A stretch of 64,000 nt of DNA from positions 140,052 to 204,051 of the forward strand of contig JAGFIU010000010.1 of NCBI GenBank assembly GCA_024103355.1. The letters are read 5' to 3'. Shown here one piece after another: positions 27,378 through 35,797 of this stretch. The notes under the pieces are model-generated. The model ran no database searches. It was given only the letters and a program-made list of their open reading frames with translations, and had not been told where the DNA came from. The first letter of the stretch is position 1; each line of letters opens with the position of its first letter. The position numbers and the translations under genes were made by a program. This DNA is from Bacteroidota bacterium. GTDB lineage: Bacteria; Bacteroidota; Bacteroidia; NS11-12g; UBA955.

Positions 27378-27761
27378 ATGATTATGACAGAGAATGAAAT
27401 TTCAAATAAGATAATTGGAGTTGCGATTGATTTGCATAAGGCTGTAGGACCGGGTTTGTTGGAGTCTGCTTATGAAAATGCTTTGGCATACGATCTGAGA
27501 GAAGCAGGGTTGATTGTTGCACAACAAGTGTCTCTGCCTTTTGTTTATAAAGAAGTTAGTTTGGAAGTTGGTTATAGGATTGATTTATTGGTGGAGAATA
27601 AAGTTATAATTGAAGTTAAATCAGTTGAGAACTTAGCTCCCGTTCATTTTTCACAAACACTTACCTACCTCAAATTATCAGACCTTAAACTAGGTTTACT
27701 AATAAATTTTAATACAAAATATCTTAAAGACGGCATCCATCGAATGGTAAATAATCTCTAA
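27378..27761 (+). CDS. GxxExxY family protein, PD-(D/E)XK nuclease-like
   Basis: The 127-residue product carries the motif GLLESAYENAL (G-L-L-E-S-A-Y) that names the GxxExxY family. YRIDLLVENKVIIEVKSVE follows, matching a D-x(n)-E-x-K PD-(D/E)XK nuclease active site, and QTLTYLKLSDLKLGLLINF completes the pattern. ATG at 27378 or 27384 are both possible. The family is common in Bacteroidota and uncharacterised. Here it is bracketed by inverted arrays of one repeat, in a polysaccharide locus to which it has no clear link. Confidence 0.88.
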   Translation: MIMTENEISNKIIGVAIDLHKAVGPGLLESAYENALAYDLREAGLIVAQQVSLPFVYKEVSLEVGYRIDLLVENKVIIEVKSVENLAPVHFSQTLTYLKLSDLKLGLLINFNTKYLKDGIHRMVNNL

Positions 27762-27778
27762 AATAAAGAACAAAACTC

Positions 27779-27897
27779 TTTCCCTTAGCGTCCTTTGCGA
27801 GAAACCCTCTTCGCGCCCTTTGCGCGAAACTCCTTTGCGCTCTCTGCGTGAAACCTTCTTTACGAGAAACCTTCTTTGCGAGAAACTCCTCTCCTCC
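27779..27897 (-). repeat. Array of CGCAAAGGGCGCAAAGAA units, right arm (inverted)
   Basis: On the plus strand this reads TTTGCGAGAAACCCTCTTCG, then CGCCCTTTGCGCGAAACTCC and similar, about five copies. It is the reverse complement of the array at 27113-27334. The two arrays therefore form long imperfect terminal inverted repeats around the GxxExxY gene. The following glycosyltransferase begins only 8 nt after the array. Confidence 0.88.
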
Positions 27898-27904
27898 TTT
27901 TAAA

Positions 27905-29095
27905 ATGAAAATCATCTTTTACTCTCCTCATCCGACTCACGATATAGTCACCGAAGTTGGCTATGCTACTCATCAAAGAGAAACTATCAATGCTCTTAAA
28001 GACTTAGGCGTTGATGTAATTCCCGAGATACTGGGAGGTTCTACATGGGCTGAAGTGCCATTCAAAGAAGGTAAAGCAGTCGAACCCAAAGGTCTAAAAG
28101 GTATTTTGAAAAAAATCATTCCTAGATTTATTTGGGTTAGTTTGCGTGACTTTGACTTATTTGCCAAACATGACTTAAAAGCCAGAATACGTTTAGAAAA
28201 GTCTGTTAGTTTACATAAACCGGATTTGATTTATGAACGATCGGAATATCTGCAAGACAGCGGTATGAGAGTTGCCAAAAAGTTTGGTATTAAACATTTT
28301 ATTGAAGTTAACGCTCCCTTTGTTGAAGAAATGAAAAAAATGGAGGGATTGAGTGCATGGCATTGGTTAGCGCATAAAAAGGAGAAAAAGAAATATGCTT
28401 CTGCCGATAAGATATTTGTTGTATCTACGGTATTGAAAGAGTTTTTGATTAAAAGATACAATGTGAATGAGGATAAAATTTTGGTTTCTCCCAATCGCAT
28501 AAATAAAGAATCTTTCTTGAAAGCAGTAGAATCTGCACCGGTAATTAATTTTAGAGACAAATATCCGGTTGTAGGGTTTGTTGGTTCAATTTTACCTCAT
28601 CATGGTGTTCCGTTGTTATTAAAAGTTTTTGATTTTTTAAATGCTCAAAACATTGAAGCCAATTTATTGATTGTAGGCGGAGGAGGAATGTTAGAAGAAC
28701 TCATTCAAATTACGGCTGATAAGGGTCTTAAAGACCGCATTCATTTTACGGGAAAGATTCCTCATTCCTTGGTTCCGGGTTATATTCAATGTATGGATAT
28801 TTGTATTATGCCGGATTCGAATTGGTATGGTTCACCTGTTAAAATCTTTGAATATGGAATCTTGGGAAAGGCAATTATAGCACCTGATAATGGTCCGGTA
28901 AGAGATGTGATGGTTGATGGTGAAGACGGTTTATTGGTCAAAAATACAATAGAAGATATTGCTAATGCTATTAAAAGATTGCTGAATGACAATAGATTAT
29001 GCAGACAGTTGGGGGAGAATTTTAAAAAGAAGATTGAGGCAAACTATACTTGGGAAAATGCAGCCAAAATGATTATTGAACAAAGTAAATCGTAG
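27905..29095 (+). CDS. Glycosyltransferase family 4
   Basis: I chose ATG at 27905; the longer in-frame start at 27848 would translate the repeat array. The 396-residue product has the N-terminal MKIIFYSPHPTHDIVTEVGYA, VGFVGSILPHHGVPLLL at the start of the donor domain, and EYGILGKAIIAPDNGPVRDVM with the donor-site Glu. The DGLLV segment is also typical. It is the last transferase of the locus. Confidence 0.88.
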   Translation: MKIIFYSPHPTHDIVTEVGYATHQRETINALKDLGVDVIPEILGGSTWAEVPFKEGKAVEPKGLKGILKKIIPRFIWVSLRDFDLFAKHDLKARIRLEKSVSLHKPDLIYERSEYLQDSGMRVAKKFGIKHFIEVNAPFVEEMKKMEGLSAWHWLAHKKEKKKYASADKIFVVSTVLKEFLIKRYNVNEDKILVSPNRINKESFLKAVESAPVINFRDKYPVVGFVGSILPHHGVPLLLKVFDFLNAQNIEANLLIVGGGGMLEELIQITADKGLKDRIHFTGKIPHSLVPGYIQCMDICIMPDSNWYGSPVKIFEYGILGKAIIAPDNGPVRDVMVDGEDGLLVKNTIEDIANAIKRLLNDNRLCRQLGENFKKKIEANYTWENAAKMIIEQSKS

Positions 29096-29165
29096 GCGTT
29101 ATTATTCCGAATTGTCGTGTTTTATTATAAAAAACATTAACAGCTAACATTTGTTAGTTTTCGTG

Positions 29166-29173
29166 TAATTTTG
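29166..29173 (+). promoter_or_regulatory. Bacteroidota -7 box TAATTTTG
   Basis: It matches TAnnTTTG, 32 nt before the radical SAM start codon. A TTTG at 29150-29153 lies too close (12 nt) to be a standard -33 box. This suggests the radical SAM gene has its own promoter. Confidence 0.5.
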
Positions 29174-29205
29174 CAACGCCTTTCAGGCAGAGTAAGTATA
29201 ATATC

Positions 29206-30246
29206 ATGAGAGCATTATCAGCATACAAAAAATATGCATACTACATCTATAAATACGGCAGTGCAGCCAAATTAAAAAACTATTTGCTCAATCAAAAAGA
29301 GTTTAAGGCACGCACTATTCAGATGAAAAGCCTTCCCTACAAAATTACGGTTGATCCGGGTAATGTTTGTAATTTAAGATGTCCGGGTTGTCATACAGGA
29401 ATTTTGCATAAAGGAAGAATCAAGCCACAATTTCTTACTTTAGAAAACTATAAAATTATCCTGAAGAACTTTGAAAAACATGCCTTAAGTATCGCACTAT
29501 ATAATTGGGGAGAGCCTTTTATGAATCCGGAAATGTTTTCAATTATTGAGCATACACATTCAAAGAGAGTAGGAAGCACCATTCATTCAAACTTCAATAT
29601 TTTTGATGAACAGATGGCAGAGAATGCTGTTAAGTCGGGTTTGACTCATATCTATCTATCAATAGACGGGAGCACTCAGGATGCTTATAGTCAATATCGG
29701 GTAAAAGGGAATATTGACAATGTGATTGAGAATATCAAAATAATGGTTGAAACAAGAAAGAGATTGAAAAGTCATTTTCCAATTCTTACTTGGAAATTTT
29801 TAGTTTTTGAACACAACAAACATGAGATTGAAGATGCGCGGAAAAAGGCAATGCAATTGGGTTTAGATTCTTTTGAACATTTTATGGCTGTCCCTAAACT
29901 CACAGATATTTATGATCTGGCAGAGCAGAATAGGAATAATTCTGACTTCAAACCCGGTGAATCAGACTGTCAAAGTTTGTGGTCTAGTATCTATGTAAAT
30001 CCTAATGGTGAGGTATTGCCATGTTCTTTAGCATTTCGTCCAGAGGAAAGTTTTGGAAATCTTTTAGAAAATTCTCTTCAAGAGGTTTGGAATAACAGAA
30101 ATTACATATCTGCTCGCAGAATGTTTGTTGACCCGACATTTGAAGATGTGCCTCTGCCATGCAAAGGTTGTTCTTATTCAATAGGGAAAAGCTGTCACAA
30201 AATAGTAAATAATAAGAATCACCTAAAATTGGAAATAGAAGAATAG
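29206..30246 (+). CDS. Radical SAM/SPASM domain protein
   Basis: Cysteines at 55, 59 and 62 (CNLRCPGC) form the SAM-binding [4Fe-4S] site. The C-terminal SPASM region runs from CQSLWSSIYVNPNGEVLPC to the later CKGC and a final Cys, for one or two auxiliary clusters. At 346 residues it resembles SPASM proteins often found at the edges of Bacteroidota sugar loci. The reaction is unknown: peptide or sugar modification are both possible. A promoter box lies upstream and a strong terminator 26 nt downstream, so it is probably monocistronic. Confidence 0.87.
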   Translation: MRALSAYKKYAYYIYKYGSAAKLKNYLLNQKEFKARTIQMKSLPYKITVDPGNVCNLRCPGCHTGILHKGRIKPQFLTLENYKIILKNFEKHALSIALYNWGEPFMNPEMFSIIEHTHSKRVGSTIHSNFNIFDEQMAENAVKSGLTHIYLSIDGSTQDAYSQYRVKGNIDNVIENIKIMVETRKRLKSHFPILTWKFLVFEHNKHEIEDARKKAMQLGLDSFEHFMAVPKLTDIYDLAEQNRNNSDFKPGESDCQSLWSSIYVNPNGEVLPCSLAFRPEESFGNLLENSLQEVWNNRNYISARRMFVDPTFEDVPLPCKGCSYSIGKSCHKIVNNKNHLKLEIEE

Positions 30247-30271
30247 AATCTAAAATGAGAATAGTAGTGAG

Positions 30272-30299
30272 AAAAAGCCGTCAATAGACGGCTTTTTTT
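30272..30299 (+). terminator. Intrinsic terminator after radical SAM gene
   Basis: AAAAAGCCGTC and GACGGCTTTTT pair around AATA, ending in a T-run of seven. It marks the right end of the polysaccharide locus; the A-tract on the left means it could also work for the opposite strand. Confidence 0.9.
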
Positions 30300-30321
30300 G
30301 TGTACCACCACCTCACCCCAA

Positions 30322-30343
30322 CCCCTCTCCTCGAGGAGAGGGG
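30322..30343. repeat. 22-bp perfect palindrome
   Basis: CCCCTCTCCTC and its exact complement GAGGAGAGGGG meet without a loop, following CACCTCACCCCAA. It is a single copy in this window and belongs to a fourth repeat type. Confidence 0.75.
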
Positions 30344-30401
30344 CTCGCTTCGCACTTAAAGTTTATGTAAAGAAGGGAAAATTAGTTAAACGAATGGGTT
30401 T

Positions 30402-30610
30402 TTGTCATGCTGAGTGTTTTGCGATAGCAAAATGTATCGAAGCATGGAAAAAATTTTATGAAAAAACTTTCAATTTCCCCTCCGCTTTTCATCCTTCGAT
30501 ACATTTTTTATTTCCGCTACACTACAATAAAAACCACTCAGGATGACAACGGGGGTATGAAAGCTTAGATGCTGAGTGATTTGCTCTAGCAAAATGTATC
30601 GAAGCACGAC
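30402..30610 (+). repeat. CATCC/GGATG palindromic units
   Basis: Three units: 30402-30446 (CATGC type, inverted relative to most reverse units), 30490-30549 (CATCC type, also inverted) and a partial one at 30569-30610. The 519 nt between the radical SAM gene and tnaA hold the terminator, the palindrome, these units and the tnaA promoter. Confidence 0.87.
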
Positions 30611-30729
30611 AAAAATTTCAGGACGACAACTTAGTTTTTTACTATGTGTATGCAATTAACCACTAACAATTAACCATTAACAATTAACTACTAACCAATA
30701 ACGCATATTTTCCAACGAAAAACTTTCAC

Positions 30730-30737
30730 TACTTTTG
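30730..30737 (+). promoter_or_regulatory. Bacteroidota -7 box TACTTTTG before tnaA
   Basis: Exact TAnnTTTG match, 28 nt upstream of the tnaA ATG, in an A/T-rich stretch. No clear TTTG -33 element is seen. No tnaC-like leader peptide is evident. Confidence 0.6.
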
Positions 30738-30765
30738 CACCTCGCAAATAATTAATAAAGAAATA

Positions 30766-32136
30766 ATGACAAGAATATTTGAACCATTCAGAATCAAATC
30801 TGTTGAGCCTATTAAGTTTACAACAAAGACTGACAGAGAAAAATATCTTAAAGAAGCACATAATAACGTGTTTCTTATCAGAGCTAAAAATGTTTTAATT
30901 GACCTTTTGACTGATAGCGGAACTTCTGCAATGAGTGCACAACAGTGGGGAGCAATTATGACCGGGGATGAGTCTTATGCCGGTGCTGAAAGTTTCTACC
31001 ATTTTGAAGATGCGGTTAAGAATATTATGGGTTTCAAACATGTGATACCTACCCACCAAGGAAGAGCGGCTGAAAAGATTGTAGGAGCTCTTTTTGGTGG
31101 TAAAGGAAAAACTTTTGTTAGTAATTCCTTTTTTGATACAACACGTGGAAATATTGAATATTCAGGTGCTGAGGCAGTTGATTTTCTTACTGACGAAGGT
31201 AAACAACCGGCTCTAATTGCTGATTTTAAAGGAAATATGAATAATCCGGCTTTGGAAAAGTACATACAAGAAAGAGGAGCTGAAAATATTCCTATGTGTG
31301 TACTGACTATCACAAATAACTCAGGAGGAGGACAACCGGTTTCTATGCAGAATATCAGAGAAACATCTGAAGTGTGTAAAAAGTACGGAATACTATTCTT
31401 CATTGATGCATGTCGCTTTGCAGAAAACGCATATTTTATTAAAACAAGAGAAAAGGGTTATGAGAATAAATCAATATTGGAAATATGTCGTGAACAGTTT
31501 TCTTATGCTGATGGCTGTACAATGAGTGCAAAGAAGGATGCATTGGTTAATATTGGCGGTTTCATTTGTATGAATGATGACAAACTTGCAATGGAAGCTA
31601 AGAATCTGTTGATTATCATGGAAGGGTTTCCCACTTATGGAGGATTGGCCGGTAGAGATTTGGAGGCTATGGCACAGGGTTTAAAGGAAGTTTTAGAAGA
31701 AGATTATCTTGAATATAGAATTGGAACAATGAAATACATTGGAGAAAAGCTAACTGAAGCCGGTGTTCCAATTTTGAAACCAACAGGAGGACATGCAGTT
31801 TATCTTGACGCAAAAGCCTTTATGTCACATATTCCCCCTCATGAGTTACCGGGTATTGCTCTTACAAATGCTTTGTATGTTGAAGGTGGTATAAGAGGTG
31901 TTGAAATTGGTTCTTTGATGTTTGGTAAATATGATGACAAGGGAGATTATGTGCCAGCTACGCTTGAGCTTGTAAGACTTGCGATTCCAAGAAGAGTTTA
32001 TACTCAAAGCCACATGGATTATATGTGCGATATTATTATTGATGTTTACAAAAAGAGAGAGCAGTACAAAGGATACAAGATTACTTACGAAGCTCCTTTG
32101 TTGAGACATTTTACTGCTCACATGGAATCTTTGTAA
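30766..32136 (+). CDS. tnaA: Tryptophanase
   Basis: This 456-residue PLP enzyme starts EPFRIKSVEP. It contains LLTDSGTSAMS, IPTHQGRAAEK and the PLP-lysine motif SAKKD (Lys257). It belongs to the tryptophanase/tyrosine phenol-lyase family, and two positions favour tryptophan. SFFDTT has Asp124 where tyrosine phenol-lyases have Thr. GVEIG has Val369 and Ile371 where they have Met and Arg. It would split tryptophan into indole, pyruvate and ammonia. Overall sequence is otherwise close to both. A promoter box lies just upstream. Confidence 0.88.
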   Translation: MTRIFEPFRIKSVEPIKFTTKTDREKYLKEAHNNVFLIRAKNVLIDLLTDSGTSAMSAQQWGAIMTGDESYAGAESFYHFEDAVKNIMGFKHVIPTHQGRAAEKIVGALFGGKGKTFVSNSFFDTTRGNIEYSGAEAVDFLTDEGKQPALIADFKGNMNNPALEKYIQERGAENIPMCVLTITNNSGGGQPVSMQNIRETSEVCKKYGILFFIDACRFAENAYFIKTREKGYENKSILEICREQFSYADGCTMSAKKDALVNIGGFICMNDDKLAMEAKNLLIIMEGFPTYGGLAGRDLEAMAQGLKEVLEEDYLEYRIGTMKYIGEKLTEAGVPILKPTGGHAVYLDAKAFMSHIPPHELPGIALTNALYVEGGIRGVEIGSLMFGKYDDKGDYVPATLELVRLAIPRRVYTQSHMDYMCDIIIDVYKKREQYKGYKITYEAPLLRHFTAHMESL

Positions 32137-32188
32137 TTATCAATAAATACAATACACTAACAACAAATGACTTTTTAAAATAATCAAA

Positions 32189-32971
32189 ATGAAATACCTT
32201 AATTTAACTTTTATTGCTGCTCTATTCTTATACAGTTGTGGGAGCAGCCAGAACACGACCAACCAGTCATCAAACACTACTTCTACATCAGTTGAGACAT
32301 CTGTTACCCCTACAGAGAAATTTGTCAAGACTGTTGATGCTGCAACATTTAAAACTTTAATTGAGAAAGAGGATGGTATTATTTTGGATGTTCGCACACC
32401 TCAGGAAGTTGCATCCGGTCAGATACCCAACGCAAGCACTATCAATCTCTATGATGAAGATTTTATTAAAAAAATCAACCTGATGCAGAAAGACAAGATA
32501 ATTTATGTGTATTGCCGTTCAGGTGCAAGGAGTGCTCAAGCTGCACAAATACTAAGTGAAAATGGGTTTGACCGAATCTATAATTTGCAAGGTGGGATTG
32601 GAGCTTGGCAGAGTCAAGGTTATACGATTACCGCACCTACAGCAAAACCTGACCCTAACATTAAATCCATGACTTTATCTGATTTCAATGAGCTTCTTAA
32701 AACAGAAAAGCCGGTATTAATTGATTTTCATACTGTTTGGTGTGCTCCTTGTGTGAAGATGGCTCCCATTATTGACCAAATAGAAGATGAGTTTGGACAA
32801 AAAGCAGTTGTAAAAAGAGTGGATGTGGACAAGAGCAAAGAAGTCGGTGAAGCATATAATATCAAAGGAGTACCGGTATTTATCATCTTCAAAAAAGGGA
32901 AACAGGTTTGGCAGCACAATGGCATCATTGCCAAAGAAGAGATAGTTAAGGAGTTGAACAAACATCTTTGA
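32189..32971 (+). CDS. Rhodanese-thioredoxin fusion lipoprotein
   Basis: The 260-residue protein has a lipobox ending LYSC (Cys17) and a Ser/Thr-rich linker to about residue 42. A rhodanese domain follows with active loop CRSGARS (Cys109), then a thioredoxin domain with WCAPC (Cys185, Cys188). As a lipoprotein it acts in the periplasm or outer-membrane inner leaflet. It could move sulfane sulfur and reduce the resulting persulfide or disulfides. It lies 52 nt behind tnaA, with no obvious metabolic link. Confidence 0.88.
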   Translation: MKYLNLTFIAALFLYSCGSSQNTTNQSSNTTSTSVETSVTPTEKFVKTVDAATFKTLIEKEDGIILDVRTPQEVASGQIPNASTINLYDEDFIKKINLMQKDKIIYVYCRSGARSAQAAQILSENGFDRIYNLQGGIGAWQSQGYTITAPTAKPDPNIKSMTLSDFNELLKTEKPVLIDFHTVWCAPCVKMAPIIDQIEDEFGQKAVVKRVDVDKSKEVGEAYNIKGVPVFIIFKKGKQVWQHNGIIAKEEIVKELNKHL

Positions 32972-33078
32972 TATTGGTATAATAGTTTGTAAATGATGTA
33001 ATCTAAATAATATTAAAATAGTCTATAAGTCAGGTCACAAGAGTATTTTCTTTATTTTGAATACCTATTATGTAAAAA

Positions 33079-33441
33079 TTGGATTACACATTTGTTGATT
33101 CAAAGCCATCTAAAGGCATTAACTATTACCGTTTGGAACAGATTGACTATAACGGAGATTATGAATACAGCCCGATTCGTTATGTGATATTCAATTCTTC
33201 AATATCTTCACAAGAAATAAGCGTTTATCCGAACCCTGCGAATGATAGAATAAATATATCAGGTCTTGAAGGTGATGAGGTTATCCGTATTTATGATTAT
33301 ACAGGCAAATTGGTATATCAGTCAGAAAAACAACAAATTCAGGATAGCATATTAATAGCACAGTTTAGTAGCGGTGTTTATTATATCAGTATCATTAAAG
33401 CGGATGGAACAACTGCCTCATTTAGGATAGTAAAAGAATAG
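33079..33441 (+). pseudogene. Orphan T9SS sorting-domain remnant
   Basis: This 120-codon frame opens with TTG directly after an in-frame TAA at 33073. It begins inside the phrase usual just before a sorting domain (INYYRLEQIDYNGDYEYSPI), then shows the T9SS type A signature VYPNPANDRINI and ends YYISIIKADGTTASFRIVKE. There is no signal peptide and no cargo domain, so it is almost surely the 3' end of a lost secreted-protein gene. A terminator follows. Confidence 0.78.
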
Positions 33442-33476
33442 AAAATAATTTTGTTTCATATTAAATTAGTACAAGG

Positions 33477-33499
33477 GTCCCCTTTTTTGGGGACTTTTT
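33477..33499 (+). terminator. Intrinsic terminator
   Basis: GTCCCC and GGGGAC pair around a T6 loop and are followed by five T residues. It lies 36 nt behind the orphan sorting domain. Confidence 0.88.
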
Positions 33500-33560
33500 G
33501 TTTTATATCATTATGTATTCTTTGCCAAGGGCTTAATTAATTTCCTAATATTGCGGTATT

Positions 33561-34544
33561 ATGGAAACTAAATACGGTTTTATAAAGCTTTCTCCGACAG
33601 AGTTTGAGAAATATATTGATGAACTGAAAATTGCAAGAACTGTTGTTAAGATTCAACAACATCATACTTACATTCCTTCTTATGTTCATTTTAACGGCAA
33701 CAATCATTTTGAAAGACAAAAAGGAATGCAGCAATCGCATCTCAACAACGGCTGGAGTGATATAGGACAGCATTTTAGTATTTTTCCCGATGGAATGATT
33801 TTAACCGGAAGAAGTTTGGAGCAGACACCTGCCGGTATTAAAGGTGCTAATACTCATGCTATCTGTATTGAAAATGTTGGTGATTTTGACAAAGGAAAAG
33901 ATGAAATGAATGCCAAACAGAAAGATGCTATTGTTGCGGTTACAGCAGCCCTGTGTAAAAAGTTTAATCTTACTCCCAATACAAACAATATCCTATATCA
34001 CCATTGGTATAGATTAGACAATGGAATTAGAAATAACGGTGCAGGCGGCAATAAATCTTGTCCGGGTACAAATTTCTTTGGAGGAAATAAAGTAGAAGAC
34101 TGTGAAAAGAATTTCTTGCCTTTGGTTATTGCTAAATCAAAAGCAAAAAATAATGAGAAACCAATCGTACCTATAAAATATGTTTATGTATTGGCGAGCA
34201 GCCTTAGAATAAGAAAGGGACCTGCTACCACTTATGCCTTGGTTACAGACAGAATGCCTGCTATGTTTGGTGCCGTTTTAAGAGTTTATGAACAAAAAGC
34301 AGGGTGGTTTAGAATATCTTCATCTGCACAACATTGGGTATCTGCCGCATATACTAAAGAAGTGAAAAGGGCTGTTGTTAATGCTTCTACACTGAATGTC
34401 AGGTCTGGTCCGGGAACGGGATTTTCAAAAAATGGAAGTTTGAACAAAGGAGATGAAGTCTTTGTATATGAAACTAAAAATGGTTGGTGCCGAATTGGAA
34501 TAGAACTCAATTGGGTGACCAGCCAGTTCTTGGACTTTCAATAG
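33561..34544 (+). CDS. N-acetylmuramoyl-L-alanine amidase with two SH3 domains
   Basis: The first 190 residues are an amidase_2/PGRP-like domain. IQQHHTYIPSYVHF supplies the first zinc His, ICIENVGDF the central strand, and YHHWYRL...SCPGTNFF the second His and Cys ligands. Two bacterial SH3 repeats follow (SSLRIRKGPATTYALV and STLNVRSGPGTGFSKN), which usually bind peptidoglycan. I see no signal peptide or sorting domain, so export would need another route; phage-type endolysins look similar. The sufS start follows 26 nt after the stop. Confidence 0.88.
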   Translation: METKYGFIKLSPTEFEKYIDELKIARTVVKIQQHHTYIPSYVHFNGNNHFERQKGMQQSHLNNGWSDIGQHFSIFPDGMILTGRSLEQTPAGIKGANTHAICIENVGDFDKGKDEMNAKQKDAIVAVTAALCKKFNLTPNTNNILYHHWYRLDNGIRNNGAGGNKSCPGTNFFGGNKVEDCEKNFLPLVIAKSKAKNNEKPIVPIKYVYVLASSLRIRKGPATTYALVTDRMPAMFGAVLRVYEQKAGWFRISSSAQHWVSAAYTKEVKRAVVNASTLNVRSGPGTGFSKNGSLNKGDEVFVYETKNGWCRIGIELNWVTSQFLDFQ

Positions 34545-34570
34545 ATTACCCGATTGCCTTGGATAAATCA

Positions 34571-35782
34571 ATGAAAACACCGTTTGATGCTGAGATTATA
34601 AGGAAGGATTTTCCGGCCATTTCATTACACAATTTGGCATACTTTGATAATGCAGCTACTGCTCATAAACCCCAAGTTGTGATTGACACAATCCGGTCTT
34701 TTTATACAACTGAAAATGCCAATGTTCACAGGGCTGTCCATCATTTGAGCCAACAAGCAACTTTCAAATATGAAGAATCACGCAAGATTGTTGCAGATTT
34801 TATCAATGCAGCTAATGAACGAGAAATTATTTTTACACGAGGCACTACAGAGGGCATTAATCTGGTGGCTTTTTCTTATGGAAGTTTGCTTGAAGCAGGT
34901 GACGAAATCCTGATTTCAACTATGGAACACCATTCAAATATTGTCCCTTGGCAAATGTTGTGTGAAAGAAAAAATTGTGTTCTAAAAGTTATTCCTATTA
35001 ATCCTCAAGGCGAAATAATTGAAGAGAAATTTGAAGAATTATTGAATGAAAAAACCCGGTTGGTGGCAATTACGCATATTTCAAATACGTTAGGCACAAT
35101 CAATCCGGTAAAAAGATTGGTAGAAAAAGCGCATAAAACAGGCGCAAAAGTGTTGATAGACGGAGCACAAAGTGCACAACATCTATGTATTGATGTGCGT
35201 GATTTGGATTGTGATTTTTTTGTATTCTCAGGACACAAAGCATTTGGACCTACAGGAATTGGTGTACTCTATGCTAAAGAAGCCATTTTGGAAAAGATGC
35301 CTCCCTATCAAACCGGAGGTGAAATGATTGAAAGTGTTAGTTTTTCAAAAACAACGTTTAATTCACTGCCGTTTAAGTTTGAAGCCGGAACCCCTCATAT
35401 TGCCGGAGCGATAGGATTGGCTTCTGCACTTCAATATATTTCTCAATTTGATAGAACACAAATCGCAGAATATGAAAAGCAATTATTGTATCATGCGGAA
35501 AGAAAATTAAGTGAAATAGAAAACATCAGATTTTTTGGTCAATCCAAAAACAAAGCAAGTATTTTGTCCTTTAATATAAAGAATGTTCATCCTTATGATT
35601 TGGGAGTTCTGCTTGACAAACAAGGAGTTGCAGTTAGAACAGGGCATCACTGCACAGAACCACTCATGGATTTCTTTGGAATACCGGGGACTGTCAGGGC
35701 CTCCTTTGCTTTTTATAATACTTTTGAAGAAATTGAAAAGATGGAATTTGCGCTCAAAAAAAGCCTCAGATTACTGCTTTAA
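34571..35782 (+). CDS. sufS: Cysteine desulfurase SufS
   Basis: I chose ATG at 34571 (403 residues); an upstream in-frame start overlaps the amidase gene. It has NAATAHKPQVVID, HRAVHHLSQQAT, TMEHHSNIVPW, the PLP lysine in FSGHKAFGPTG, and the active-site Cys in RTGHHCTEPLMD. This is a group II desulfurase that takes sulfur from cysteine for Fe-S assembly. The sufE gene 15 nt downstream is its normal sulfur-acceptor partner. Confidence 0.93.
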   Translation: MKTPFDAEIIRKDFPAISLHNLAYFDNAATAHKPQVVIDTIRSFYTTENANVHRAVHHLSQQATFKYEESRKIVADFINAANEREIIFTRGTTEGINLVAFSYGSLLEAGDEILISTMEHHSNIVPWQMLCERKNCVLKVIPINPQGEIIEEKFEELLNEKTRLVAITHISNTLGTINPVKRLVEKAHKTGAKVLIDGAQSAQHLCIDVRDLDCDFFVFSGHKAFGPTGIGVLYAKEAILEKMPPYQTGGEMIESVSFSKTTFNSLPFKFEAGTPHIAGAIGLASALQYISQFDRTQIAEYEKQLLYHAERKLSEIENIRFFGQSKNKASILSFNIKNVHPYDLGVLLDKQGVAVRTGHHCTEPLMDFFGIPGTVRASFAFYNTFEEIEKMEFALKKSLRLLL

Positions 35783-35797
35783 AATTCTCATTAAACA

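Noticed and set aside
30402..30610. tRNA or structured ncRNA in the repeat block before tnaA
   Set aside because: The hairpins belong to the palindromic repeat family; no cloverleaf or T-loop sequence is seen.
30766..32136. Annotation as tyrosine phenol-lyase
   Set aside because: Asp124 and Val369/Ile371 are of tryptophanase type; the Arg that holds the phenol ring in tyrosine phenol-lyase is absent.
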